Below are positions 8,474-16,336 of a stretch of 36,070 nt of DNA, piece by piece. The notes below the pieces were generated by a model. The model searched no databases. It was not told the origin of the DNA and worked only from the letters and a program-made list of their open reading frames with translations. A program made the position numbers and the translations under genes. The stretch spans positions 1 through 36,070 of the forward strand of contig CAJODF010000013.1 of NCBI GenBank assembly GCA_905233555.1. Direction: 5' to 3'. The DNA is from an uncultured Prevotella sp. (GTDB lineage Bacteria > Bacteroidota > Bacteroidia > Bacteroidales > Bacteroidaceae). Numbering within the stretch: position 1 is the stretch's first letter; each line of letters begins with the position of its first letter.

Positions 8474-9298
8474 TTATAGGGAATATACTTTATCACGGAC
8501 ATACTGGGCCCACTCTGTGGCACTACGGCTCTTGTCAAACGTCTGCCAGGGGATGGGTTTACCGATGGTCACCTTGAAGGTCTTATGCACGTTTTTGTAC
8601 ATTTCATCGACTAAAAACAGCATGGCAAGGTTGAATTTCAGGTGCTTGTCACTGAAGTTGGCCAGACGGTAGAAGAAGTTGGAGTTCTGCCCGCTGAAAT
8701 GGATGGGCACCACATCCCGCTGGTATTCCACACTCTTCGCCAGAAAGGTCTTCTTCCAGGGAATGTCACTGATGACACCATCACGTTTACGGGAACAGAT
8801 ACCGGCAGGAAACATCAGCATGTGGTAGTCGCTCTGGAAACCCGTTTCCACCATCGCAGGGAAGTTACGACTCTGCTTACCGGTCTTATTAATGGGAATA
8901 CAGACAGGGGCGAGTCCGGGCAGATTCATCAACAGGTCGTTGACGAGATAACGGAAACGACCATCGTAATGGCGACCGATGATGGCCCCAAGCGCAACAC
9001 CGTCTTCGCCACCCAGGGGATGGTTACTGACAAAGGTGTAAAGGCGGCCGTCATTGGGATCGGGCAGGTTCTCCTTCCCTTCTATCTCAAGGGTCATATC
9101 GAGATACCTGACGCACTCTTCCAACCAGTCCACACCGGTCTTGTCACGACTCTCCCACAGATAGGCATTCACCTCGTCCTGATGGATGATGTGCTTCAGC
9201 CATCTGACGAGCAGCCCCGGCACAAATTTGGCCTTGGCTCCCATCTTCTGACGGAGTATCTTATCTATGTCGATTGTCTTTTCTGTGACCATTGCCAT
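8474..9298 (-). CDS. glsA: PlsC-like O-acyltransferase, probable GlsA
   Basis: A 274-residue acyltransferase of the 1-acylglycerol-3-phosphate acyltransferase superfamily. The HX4D-type motif is seen as NHPLGGEDG (about 90-98), and a second block PAGICSRKRDG (about 163-173) fits the phosphate-binding EGTR-like region. In glycine- and ornithine-lipid synthesis this type of enzyme adds the second fatty acid through an ester to the hydroxyl of the first. It is first of two genes, followed by glsB. A phosphatidic acid synthase (PlsC) is the alternative, but PlsC is rarely paired with an OlsB-like enzyme. Confidence 0.75.
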   Translation of the reverse strand: MAMVTEKTIDIDKILRQKMGAKAKFVPGLLVRWLKHIIHQDEVNAYLWESRDKTGVDWLEECVRYLDMTLEIEGKENLPDPNDGRLYTFVSNHPLGGEDGVALGAIIGRHYDGRFRYLVNDLLMNLPGLAPVCIPINKTGKQSRNFPAMVETGFQSDYHMLMFPAGICSRKRDGVISDIPWKKTFLAKSVEYQRDVVPIHFSGQNSNFFYRLANFSDKHLKFNLAMLFLVDEMYKNVHKTFKVTIGKPIPWQTFDKSRSATEWAQYVRDKVYSL

Positions 9299-9322
9299 TA
9301 ATCATATCACACTAACAAGTTG

Positions 9323-9356
9323 CAAAAATAGCACAAATCTTTCAATTATGAGCAAA
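9323..9356 (-). promoter_or_regulatory. Possible promoter of glsA-glsB
   Basis: On the minus strand a TATTTTTG element (plus strand 9323-9330) fits TAnnTTTG, and TTTG (plus strand CAAA at 9353-9356) lies 22 bp further out, a slightly long spacing. It stands 25 bp before the glsA start. Confidence 0.4.
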
Positions 9357-9397
9357 AAAGCCAACAAAAGCGTTCGAGAAAGGTTAAAAAAACTAAA

Positions 9398-9441
9398 TGG
9401 TGGGGAATTAGTTCATAAAAGTGGATGAAAATGGGGAGAAA
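9398..9441 (+). promoter_or_regulatory. MraZ-box-like operator repeats
   Basis: Two direct 10-bp repeats, TGGATGAAAA (9422-9431) and TGGGGAGAAA (9432-9441), lie immediately upstream of the mraZ -7 element. A further TGGTGGGG (9398-9405) is about two helical turns upstream. Known MraZ operators are TGGG-type direct repeats with about 10-bp period before mraZ, so autoregulation of the dcw cluster is likely. Confidence 0.6.
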
Positions 9442-9446
9442 TTACA

Positions 9447-9454
9447 TAATTTTG
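9447..9454 (+). promoter_or_regulatory. -7 element of the dcw cluster promoter
   Basis: TAATTTTG matches TAnnTTTG and ends 29 bp before the mraZ ATG at 9484. The -33 position has no TTTG and falls in the MraZ-box-like repeats, so a repressor bound there would cover the promoter. Confidence 0.55.
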
Positions 9455-9483
9455 TAACCGAATTCTTCATAAAAGTTGTACGT

Positions 9484-9939
9484 ATGCGATTCTTAGGAAA
9501 CATAGAAGCGAAGGCCGACGCTAAAGGAAGGGCATTCCTGCCAGCCGTTTTCCGCAAGGTGCTGCAGGCATCGGGCGAGGAAAACCTCGTGCTACGCAAG
9601 GATATCTTCCAGCAGTGTCTGGTTCTGTTTCCGGAAAGTGTATGGAATAAGCGCGTTGACCTGCTGAAATCCCAACTGAAGCAGTGGAAGCCCACGCATC
9701 AGCAGATATTAAGGCAGTTCGTTTCGGAGGCGGAGGTGGTCAGCCTTGACGGCAATGGCCGCTTCCTGATCTCCAAACGCTTGCAACGGATGGCGTGTCT
9801 GGATCAGGACCTACAGTTCATCGGTGTTGACGACACCATCGAGATCTGGTCACCCCAACGTCTGAAGGAGAGTCTGAAGACCGATGAAGAGTTCGGAGCC
9901 GCCTTGGAAGACATCATGAATACCGACGACGCTCAATGA
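9484..9939 (+). CDS. mraZ: Transcriptional regulator MraZ
   Basis: First gene of the dcw cluster, about 151 residues, the usual MraZ length. The N terminus MRFLGNIEAKADAKGR is the standard SpoVT/AbrB-like MraZ domain; the second half-domain carries the expected DGNGRFLI block. MraZ forms a ring and binds direct repeats before its own gene. The open frame extends upstream to 9421, but this would cover both the promoter and the operator, so the ATG at 9484 is chosen. The stop overlaps the rsmH start by ATGA. Confidence 0.93.
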   Translation: MRFLGNIEAKADAKGRAFLPAVFRKVLQASGEENLVLRKDIFQQCLVLFPESVWNKRVDLLKSQLKQWKPTHQQILRQFVSEAEVVSLDGNGRFLISKRLQRMACLDQDLQFIGVDDTIEIWSPQRLKESLKTDEEFGAALEDIMNTDDAQ

Positions 9940-10874
9940 TTAAGACGGCTGAGACATATCATGTACCAGTACTCCTTCGGGAGAGCGTCGACGGGCTTGC
10001 TATCAAGCCCGATGGCGTTTATATAGACACTACCTTTGGTGGCGGCGGACACAGCAGGGAGATACTCAGCAGACTGGGAGAGAAAGGACATCTGTTCAGT
10101 TTCGATCAGGATGCAGATGCAGAGAAACAGATAGAGGGAGATAAGGAGACATGGAGACAAGGAGACAAGAGGTTCACCTTCGTCAGGAGCAACTTCAGAT
10201 ACATCAAAAACTGGATGCGCTACTATGGTGTGGAACAGATCGACGGTCTGCTGGCCGACTTGGGAGTCTCCAGTCATCATTTCGATGATGAGACCCGCGG
10301 ATTCTCCTTCCGCTATGAGGCTCCCCTGGACATGCGGATGAACAAACGGGCCGGAAAGACGGCAGCCGACATCCTCAATGAGGCTGAGGAAAGTCAACTG
10401 GCCGACATCCTCTATATTTACGGAGAACTGAAGCAGGCGCGAAGAATCGCCTCGGCCATCGTAAAAGGAAGGGCCACACGACGGATAGAAACCACAGGCG
10501 ACCTGCTGGCTCTGACGGAAAACCTTTTCCAACGTGAGCATGAGAAGAAGGACATGGCCAAACTCTTCCAGGCGTTGCGCATCGAGGTGAACCACGAGAT
10601 GGATGCACTTCGCGAGATGTTGAACGGGGCACGCGACTTGCTCAGAGAGGGGGGACGACTCTCAGTGATCACCTACCACTCACTGGAAGACCGCATGGTA
10701 AAGAACTTCATGAAGGCGGGTAATGCGGAAGGCAGGGTCACCCAGGACTTCTTCGGACGGATAGAGGCCCCCTTCAGAACCGTGAACAACAAAGTGATAA
10801 CGCCCTCTGACGACGAACAGGCCCAGAACCCTCGTAGCAGAAGCGCGAAACTAAGAATCGGAGAGAGAACCTAA
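9936..10874 (+). CDS. rsmH: 16S rRNA m4C1402 methyltransferase RsmH
   Basis: SAM-dependent methyltransferase of 312 residues (also called MraW) that N4-methylates C1402 of 16S rRNA. HVPVLLRESVDGL starts the family domain and DTTFGGGGHSREIL is the SAM-binding loop; GLLADLGVSSHHFD and ITYHSLEDRMVK are also typical. After the FDQDADA strand the protein has an unusual EGDKETWRQGDKR insertion, encoded by an 8-bp tandem repeat (10137-10168). It overlaps mraZ by 4 bp and is followed by ftsL after 4 bp. Confidence 0.96.
   Translation: MIKTAETYHVPVLLRESVDGLAIKPDGVYIDTTFGGGGHSREILSRLGEKGHLFSFDQDADAEKQIEGDKETWRQGDKRFTFVRSNFRYIKNWMRYYGVEQIDGLLADLGVSSHHFDDETRGFSFRYEAPLDMRMNKRAGKTAADILNEAEESQLADILYIYGELKQARRIASAIVKGRATRRIETTGDLLALTENLFQREHEKKDMAKLFQALRIEVNHEMDALREMLNGARDLLREGGRLSVITYHSLEDRMVKNFMKAGNAEGRVTQDFFGRIEAPFRTVNNKVITPSDDEQAQNPRSRSAKLRIGERT
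10137..10168 (+). repeat. Four 8-bp tandem units inside rsmH
   Basis: Units GGAGATAA, GGAGACAT, GGAGACAA and GGAGACAA stand head to tail. They encode a charged insertion in a surface region of RsmH. The composition resembles the purine-rich tandem repeats at other gene junctions of this cluster. Confidence 0.85.
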
Positions 10875-10878
10875 ATAT

Positions 10879-11286
10879 ATGGACGAGATCGAGATTAAGG
10901 AGCAAACAAAGGACACCATCCGGAAAATCAAGGAGACAGTCAAGGAAGAAGACCCGAAACTATCCTCTTCACTAACCCTGCGCACCATCCTGGGTGGAGA
11001 CTTCCTCACGGCAGAGATGGTACGTCACCAGATTTGGCTCATCCTGCTCATCGTCTTGTTTGCCATCGTCTATGTGGCTTTCAGATACCAGTGTCAGCAG
11101 GACATGATTACCATCGACAAGATGGAAAAGGAACTGCTGGATGCCAAATACAAGGCGCTGTCGAGTTCAAGTACCCTCACGGAGAAGTGTCGCGAGAGTC
11201 ATGTGCTGGATGCCCTCAGAAACAACAAGGACAGTGTGCTGCATATCGCTGACCAGCCACCTTATATTATTAATATACCAGAATGA
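10879..11286 (+). CDS. ftsL: FtsL-like cell division protein
   Basis: Small bitopic membrane protein of 135 residues. A charged cytoplasmic tail (about 1-50) precedes one membrane segment (about 52-70, IWLILLIVLFAIVYVAF) and a periplasmic heptad region that should form a coiled coil. Position between rsmH and ftsI and this topology identify FtsL, which with FtsQ and FtsB activates the FtsWI synthase. Sequence conservation in this family is weak, so the call rests on topology and place. It overlaps ftsI by ATGA at 11283-11286. Confidence 0.85.
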   Translation: MDEIEIKEQTKDTIRKIKETVKEEDPKLSSSLTLRTILGGDFLTAEMVRHQIWLILLIVLFAIVYVAFRYQCQQDMITIDKMEKELLDAKYKALSSSSTLTEKCRESHVLDALRNNKDSVLHIADQPPYIINIPE

Positions 11287-13406
11287 GTAGGTTTAGTGCA
11301 GATAAGGTCATGCCCAGGTACTTCGCCATTGCGGTAGTACTGACGTTCATCGGTTTTGCCGTCATCGGCAAGGCTATGTATATCATGACGGCCAAGAAAT
11401 CCTACTGGACCCAGGTCGCTTCCCGACTGAAACGCGACAGTGTCAGCGTGAAGCCCAACCGTGGTAATATCCTCAGTTGCGACGGCCAACTCATGGCCAG
11501 CAGCATCCCGGAATATAAGGTGTTTGTGGATTTCCAAGCTGGTGCCACCGACTCGATCGGGAACCACAAGCGCGACTCGCTCTGGGCGACGCACATCGAC
11601 AGTCTGTGCAATGGTCTGAACCAGATCTTCCCGTCGAAGTCGGCTGCGGAGTTCAAGGCCCACCTGATGGAAGGCAAGCACAAGGTCATGAAAAACGGCA
11701 CAATGGGTGCCCGCCACTGGCCCGTCTGGTCACGACGTATCGATTACAACACTTTCTGCGAAGTGCATAAACTCCCCATCTTCTGTGAGCGTCCCGGTGT
11801 GGGAGGCTTCCACTGGGAGGAGTTCAATGCCCGTCGCAAACCCTTTACCTCATTGGCCCGAAGAACCATTGGCGACCTCTACGGCGAGATCGACAGTGCC
11901 AAGAACGGTCTCGAACTGGCCTTCGATAAGGAATTGCGAGGTACCAACGGCCTGATGCACCGGCGCAAGGTGCTCAGCAAGTACCTCGATATCCCTGTCT
12001 TGTCACCGATCGATGGCTGTGACATTGTGACCACCATCGACGTGAGCATGCAGGACCTGGCCGAACGGGCCCTGATCGAGGAGTTGAAAGACCCGCAGGT
12101 CAACGGCGAGATGGGTGTGGCCATCCTGATGGAGGTAAAGACGGGCGACGTGAAGGCGATCGTGAACATGAGTCGTGGGGCCGACGGCGAATACTACGAG
12201 ATGGTCAACAATGCCATCAGTTTCCGCTGTGAACCAGGTTCCGTGTTCAAGACGGCCTCTTTCCTTGTGGCCCTCGATGATGGCGTGATCGACACCACCA
12301 TGACCATCAACACGGGCTGTGGTGTGATGGAGATGCACGGCAGGGCGATGAAAGACCACAACTGGCGTCGTGGTGGCTACGGAACCATCAGCGTCCCACG
12401 TGCCCTCGAAGTCAGTTCAAACATCGGTGTCAGTTGGATCATCGACAAATACTATGGCAGCAATCCCACGAAATATGTACAGGGACTCTACCGTGTGGGT
12501 ATCCACGAGGACCTGAAACTGCCCATCATGGGTTACCATCCGCCCTATATCCGTATGCCGGATACGAAGACCCAGGACCGTACCAAATACTGGAGTAAGA
12601 CCACCCTCCCCTGGATGAGCATCGGTTATGAAACCCAGATTGCGCCCATCAATACCGTCGCTTTCTATAATGCCATTGCCAACAACGGCAAGATGATGCA
12701 GCCCCGCTTTGTGAAACAACTGGTCAAGGACGGTCAGGTCGTCAAGGAGTTCGAACCGGTCGTCCTGAAAGAACAGATTGCCAAACCGAAGGCCATCAAG
12801 ACCATGCAGACCATCTTGGAACATGTGGTCAGTCAGGGTCTCGGTCGTAAGGCCGGCTCCAAGTCATTCAAGGTGGCTGGTAAGACCGGAACGGCACAGG
12901 TGGCCGACCAACATGGTAGTTACCACTCAGGCACCACCCGCTACTGGCTGTCGTTTGCCGGCTACTTCCCGGCCGACGATCCCCGATATACCTGTATCGT
13001 CTGTATCAAGAAGTCCGGACTACCTGCCTCCGGTGGTGGTATGAGCGGTGTCGTGTTCCACCATATTGCAGAAGGGGTGATGGCCCATAACCTGAAACTC
13101 AGTGTGGCCGACGCCCGCGACGAGAAGTCCGTCTTCGTGCCCGATGTCAAGGAGGGAGAGGTGGCAGCAGCCGACTACATCCTCAACAGTCTGCACATCA
13201 AGAAAAAGCCGGCATTGTCTGCCAAGAATACCGCTGTCAATATCATCCCCGACCTGACGGGCATGGGTGCCAGGGATGCGGTCTATCAACTGGAGCGACG
13301 TGGTGTCAAGGCCATCGTCATAGGTCGTGGAAAAGTCAAGTCTCAAAGCATCTATAGCGGAACGGCCGTCAAACAGGGCATGGCCTGTGAACTCAGACTG
13401 GAGTGA
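11283..13406 (+). CDS. ftsI: Penicillin-binding protein, septal transpeptidase FtsI
   Basis: Class B penicillin-binding protein of 707 residues that cross-links septal peptidoglycan. One N-terminal membrane segment (about 13-35) is followed by the dimerisation domain and the transpeptidase domain. Active-site motifs are all present: SVFK (320-323, catalytic Ser320), SSN (378-380) and KTGT (534-537). A C-terminal PASTA domain (about 655-707) starts at IIPDLTGMGARDA. It follows ftsL with a 4-bp overlap. Its stop codon lies inside the first unit of a 7-bp tandem repeat that bridges to murE. Confidence 0.96.
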   Translation: MSRFSADKVMPRYFAIAVVLTFIGFAVIGKAMYIMTAKKSYWTQVASRLKRDSVSVKPNRGNILSCDGQLMASSIPEYKVFVDFQAGATDSIGNHKRDSLWATHIDSLCNGLNQIFPSKSAAEFKAHLMEGKHKVMKNGTMGARHWPVWSRRIDYNTFCEVHKLPIFCERPGVGGFHWEEFNARRKPFTSLARRTIGDLYGEIDSAKNGLELAFDKELRGTNGLMHRRKVLSKYLDIPVLSPIDGCDIVTTIDVSMQDLAERALIEELKDPQVNGEMGVAILMEVKTGDVKAIVNMSRGADGEYYEMVNNAISFRCEPGSVFKTASFLVALDDGVIDTTMTINTGCGVMEMHGRAMKDHNWRRGGYGTISVPRALEVSSNIGVSWIIDKYYGSNPTKYVQGLYRVGIHEDLKLPIMGYHPPYIRMPDTKTQDRTKYWSKTTLPWMSIGYETQIAPINTVAFYNAIANNGKMMQPRFVKQLVKDGQVVKEFEPVVLKEQIAKPKAIKTMQTILEHVVSQGLGRKAGSKSFKVAGKTGTAQVADQHGSYHSGTTRYWLSFAGYFPADDPRYTCIVCIKKSGLPASGGGMSGVVFHHIAEGVMAHNLKLSVADARDEKSVFVPDVKEGEVAAADYILNSLHIKKKPALSAKNTAVNIIPDLTGMGARDAVYQLERRGVKAIVIGRGKVKSQSIYSGTAVKQGMACELRLE

Positions 13407-13430
13407 GAAGTGAAAAGTGAAAAGTGAGAA
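13403..13430 (+). repeat. 7-bp tandem repeat at the ftsI-murE junction
   Basis: Four exact-length units: GTGAGAA, GTGAAAA, GTGAAAA, GTGAGAA. The ftsI stop TGA (13404-13406) is in the first unit and the murE ATG follows 5 bp after the last. Confidence 0.95.
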
Positions 13431-13435
13431 GTTAT

Positions 13436-14893
13436 ATGAAACTGAACGAACTGCTTAAGAACGTAGAAGTCCTCAACGTGATGGGTGACACGGGAGCCGA
13501 CATCACGGGTGTGAACATCGACTCACGCCGTATTGAGGCAGGACATCTCTTCGTGGCCGTCGCAGGTACACAGACCGATGGTCACCAGTACATCCCGAAA
13601 GCCATTGAGTTGGGGGCGAAGGCCATCCTCTGTGAGAAGATGCCCGAAACAGGCGCACCTGGGGTCACTTACGTCCAGGTGGCATCTACGGAGGATGCGG
13701 TGGGTAAGGTTGCCACACAGTTCTATGGCGACCCGTCCAGGAAACTGACGCTGGTCGGTGTCACAGGCACCAACGGCAAGACCACCATCGCCACCTTATT
13801 ATATAATATGTTCCGCCAGTTCGGACACAAGTGCGGACTGCTCTCCACGGTCTGCAACTATATCGAGGGCGAGGCCATCCCCACCAGTCATACCACCCCT
13901 GACCCCATCGAACTCAACCAGTTGCTGGCACAGATGGTGGAGGCGGGCTGCGAATATGCATTCATGGAATGCTCCAGTCATGCCATCGTGCAGAAACGCA
14001 TCGGTGGTCTGAAGTTCAAGGGAGGCCTCTTCACCAACCTCACCCGCGACCATCTCGACTACCACAAGACCTTCGAGAACTACCGTGATGCCAAGAAGGC
14101 CTTCTTCGACGGTCTGGAAAAAGATGCCTTCGCCATCACCAATGCCGACGACAAGAACGGGCTGTTCATGGTACAGAACACGAAGGCACAGGTAAAGACC
14201 TACTCCATCCGTACCATGGCCGACTTCAAGGCGAAAATCATCGAATGTCATTTCGAGGGCATGTACCTCGAGATCGACGGTCGGGAGGTAGGTGTTCAGT
14301 TCATCGGTAAGTTCAATGTCAGCAACCTGTTGGCGGTCTATGGGGCAGCGGTCATGCTGGGTAAGAAGCCGGAAGATATCCTTGTGGTATTAAGTACCCT
14401 CAAGAGTGTCAATGGACGTCTGGAACCCCTCCGCTCTCCCGAAGGCTATACGGCTGTGGTCGATTACGCCCACACCCCCGATGCCCTGGAGAATGTACTG
14501 AAGGCCATCCATGAAGTGCTCGACGGAAAGGGAAAGGTCATTACGGTCTGTGGGGCCGGTGGCAACCGCGACAAGGGCAAACGCCCGTTGATGGCTCAGG
14601 AGGCTGTCAAACAGAGCGATCGGGTCATCATTACCTCCGACAACCCCCGTTTTGAGGAACCGCAGGACATCATCAACGACATGTTGGCGGGTCTCGATGC
14701 CCGTCAGATGAAGAAGGTCATCAGCATCGTTGACCGCAAGGAGGCCATCCGTACGGCTTGTATGATGGCTGAAAAGGGCGATGTGATTCTCATTGCCGGC
14801 AAGGGCCATGAGGACTATCAGGAGATCAAGGGTGTAAAACACCACTTCGACGACAAAGAAGTTGTGAGAGAGATTTTTGAAAGTGAATTGTGA
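13436..14893 (+). CDS. murE: UDP-MurNAc-L-Ala-D-Glu--meso-diaminopimelate ligase
   Basis: Mur ligase of about 485 residues that adds the third amino acid of the stem peptide. The ATP loop GTNGKTT is at 111-117. The specificity motif DNPR (402-405) is the one found in enzymes that use meso-diaminopimelate rather than lysine, which agrees with the Bacteroidota cell wall. A GTG at 13424 in frame lies within the tandem repeat; the ATG at 13436 (MKLNELL) is the better start. The spacer to mraY is 102 bp, one of the longest in the cluster. Confidence 0.96.
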   Translation: MKLNELLKNVEVLNVMGDTGADITGVNIDSRRIEAGHLFVAVAGTQTDGHQYIPKAIELGAKAILCEKMPETGAPGVTYVQVASTEDAVGKVATQFYGDPSRKLTLVGVTGTNGKTTIATLLYNMFRQFGHKCGLLSTVCNYIEGEAIPTSHTTPDPIELNQLLAQMVEAGCEYAFMECSSHAIVQKRIGGLKFKGGLFTNLTRDHLDYHKTFENYRDAKKAFFDGLEKDAFAITNADDKNGLFMVQNTKAQVKTYSIRTMADFKAKIIECHFEGMYLEIDGREVGVQFIGKFNVSNLLAVYGAAVMLGKKPEDILVVLSTLKSVNGRLEPLRSPEGYTAVVDYAHTPDALENVLKAIHEVLDGKGKVITVCGAGGNRDKGKRPLMAQEAVKQSDRVIITSDNPRFEEPQDIINDMLAGLDARQMKKVISIVDRKEAIRTACMMAEKGDVILIAGKGHEDYQEIKGVKHHFDDKEVVREIFESEL

Positions 14894-14910
14894 AGGTCGC
14901 GATTAAGTGA

Positions 14911-14990
14911 GAGCAGTGCCAAGCTTGCTTGAGCAATGCCGAGCGTGAGCGAGCTCGATGTGAAACATCAAATTGTCTAATTGTAAATTG
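14911..14990 (+). repeat. Repeats in the murE-mraY spacer
   Basis: Two 20-bp imperfect tandem units (14911-14930, GAGCAGTGCC then AAGCTTGCTT; 14931-14950, GAGCAATGCC then GAGCGTGAGC) are followed by a palindrome GAGCTC and a small GATGT/ACATC hairpin. A decayed 7-bp series CAAATTG, TCTAATTG, TAAATTG (14969-14990) ends 5 bp before the mraY start and is related to the repeats before ftsQ and ftsZ. Confidence 0.75.
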
Positions 14991-14995
14991 AAGTT

Positions 14996-16267
14996 ATGTT
15001 ATTTTATTTCTTTAGATTCTTAGAGCAGTACAATATCCCGGGCGCCCACATGTGGGCCTACATCTCGTTCCGTTCACTGCTGACGCTGATCTTCTCCCTG
15101 CTCCTCTCCGCATGGTTTGGTGAGAAGTTCATCAAGTGGATGAAACGTCGGAAGATTTTCGAGACGGAACGTGACCCGGAGATCGATCCCTTCGGCGTGG
15201 AGAAGAAGGGTGTGCCCACCATGGGTGGCATCATCATCATTGTCAGCATCCTCATACCGGTCCTTCTCTTCGGACGTATCCGAAACATCTACCTCATCCT
15301 GATGATTGTCACCACCCTCTGGCTGGGATTCCTGGGATTCCTCGACGACTACATCAAGATTTTTAAGCGCGACAAAGAGGGACTGAAAGGCAAATATAAG
15401 ATTGTTGGACAGATCAGCATCGGTTTCATCGTCGGTCTGACCCTCTGGCTCAGTCCGGATGTCGTGGTGCGTGAGAGTATCAACGACCCACAACCGAACC
15501 AGGAGATTGTGGTCAAACACAAACAGGAGGCGGTCAAATCACTACAGACCACCATCCCCTTTGTCAAGAACCACAACCTGAACTACTCCGAGGTCCTCGG
15601 GTTCCTGGGTAAATACAAGGTGGCTGCCGGTTGGGCGATCTTCGTCCTGATGACCATTCTGGTGGTGACAGCCGTCAGCAACGGAGCCAACCTCAACGAT
15701 GGTATGGATGGCATGTGTGCCGGCAACTCTGCCATTATCGGTGTGGCCCTGGGCATCCTCGCCTACGTGTCCTCACACATCGGTTATGCCTCCTATTTCG
15801 ACCTGATGTACATCCCCCATTCCGAGGAACTGGTGGTCTTCCTCTGTGCCTTCGTGGGTGCCATGGTCGGTTTCCTGTGGTACAATGCCTATCCCGCTCA
15901 GGTCTTTATGGGCGATACCGGTTCCCTCACCATTGGCGGTATCATCGGTGTCTGTGCGGTCATCATCCACAAGGAACTGTTGCTGCCCATCCTCTGTGGC
16001 ATCTTCTTCGTGGAGAGTCTCAGTGTCATCATCCAGACACAGTGGTTCAAGATCCAGAAACGCAAGGGTAAGCGGGTCCGCGTGTTCCGGGCCACACCCA
16101 TCCATGATAATTTCCGCAAACTCGACAAGCAGTTAGATGCCACCAGCACCTATATCTTAAAGGGCTGGCCCCATCGGCCGTTCCATGAGTCGAAGATCAC
16201 CATCCGCTTCTGGATCACGACCATCATCCTGGCTGCATTGACGATTATTACGTTGAAGATAAGGTAA
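14996..16267 (+). CDS. mraY: Phospho-N-acetylmuramoyl-pentapeptide-transferase
   Basis: Polytopic inner-membrane enzyme of 423 residues that makes lipid I from UDP-MurNAc-pentapeptide and undecaprenyl phosphate. Family blocks seen are VPTMGGIIII, the Asp-rich FLDDYIKIFKRDKEGLKG, NGANLNDGMDGMCAG with the catalytic Asp, and FMGDTGSLTIGG. It is about 60 residues longer than the Escherichia coli enzyme because of an extra periplasmic segment near residues 158-205, which is usual in Bacteroidota. Its stop codon starts the 11-bp tandem repeat before murD. Confidence 0.96.
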   Translation: MLFYFFRFLEQYNIPGAHMWAYISFRSLLTLIFSLLLSAWFGEKFIKWMKRRKIFETERDPEIDPFGVEKKGVPTMGGIIIIVSILIPVLLFGRIRNIYLILMIVTTLWLGFLGFLDDYIKIFKRDKEGLKGKYKIVGQISIGFIVGLTLWLSPDVVVRESINDPQPNQEIVVKHKQEAVKSLQTTIPFVKNHNLNYSEVLGFLGKYKVAAGWAIFVLMTILVVTAVSNGANLNDGMDGMCAGNSAIIGVALGILAYVSSHIGYASYFDLMYIPHSEELVVFLCAFVGAMVGFLWYNAYPAQVFMGDTGSLTIGGIIGVCAVIIHKELLLPILCGIFFVESLSVIIQTQWFKIQKRKGKRVRVFRATPIHDNFRKLDKQLDATSTYILKGWPHRPFHESKITIRFWITTIILAALTIITLKIR

Positions 16268-16316
16268 AGGGAAGTTAAAGGGAAGATAAAGGGAAGTTAA
16301 AGGGAAGTTAAAGGGA
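16265..16316 (+). repeat. 11-bp tandem repeat at the mraY-murD junction
   Basis: Four full units and one partial unit of TAAAGGGAAGT (third-last or last base varies). The mraY stop TAA (16265-16267) is the first three bases of unit one. An AT-rich 20 bp separates the repeat from the murD ATG at 16337. Confidence 0.95.
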
Positions 16317-16336
16317 CAAATGTTTTATATAAATAT

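Noticed and set aside
9421..9483. Upstream start of mraZ at 9421
   Set aside because: It would put the operator and the -7 element inside the gene and add residues foreign to MraZ.
14996..16267. Extra segment of MraY as a novel insertion
   Set aside because: A longer MraY is usual in this phylum, so it is noted in the gene entry only.
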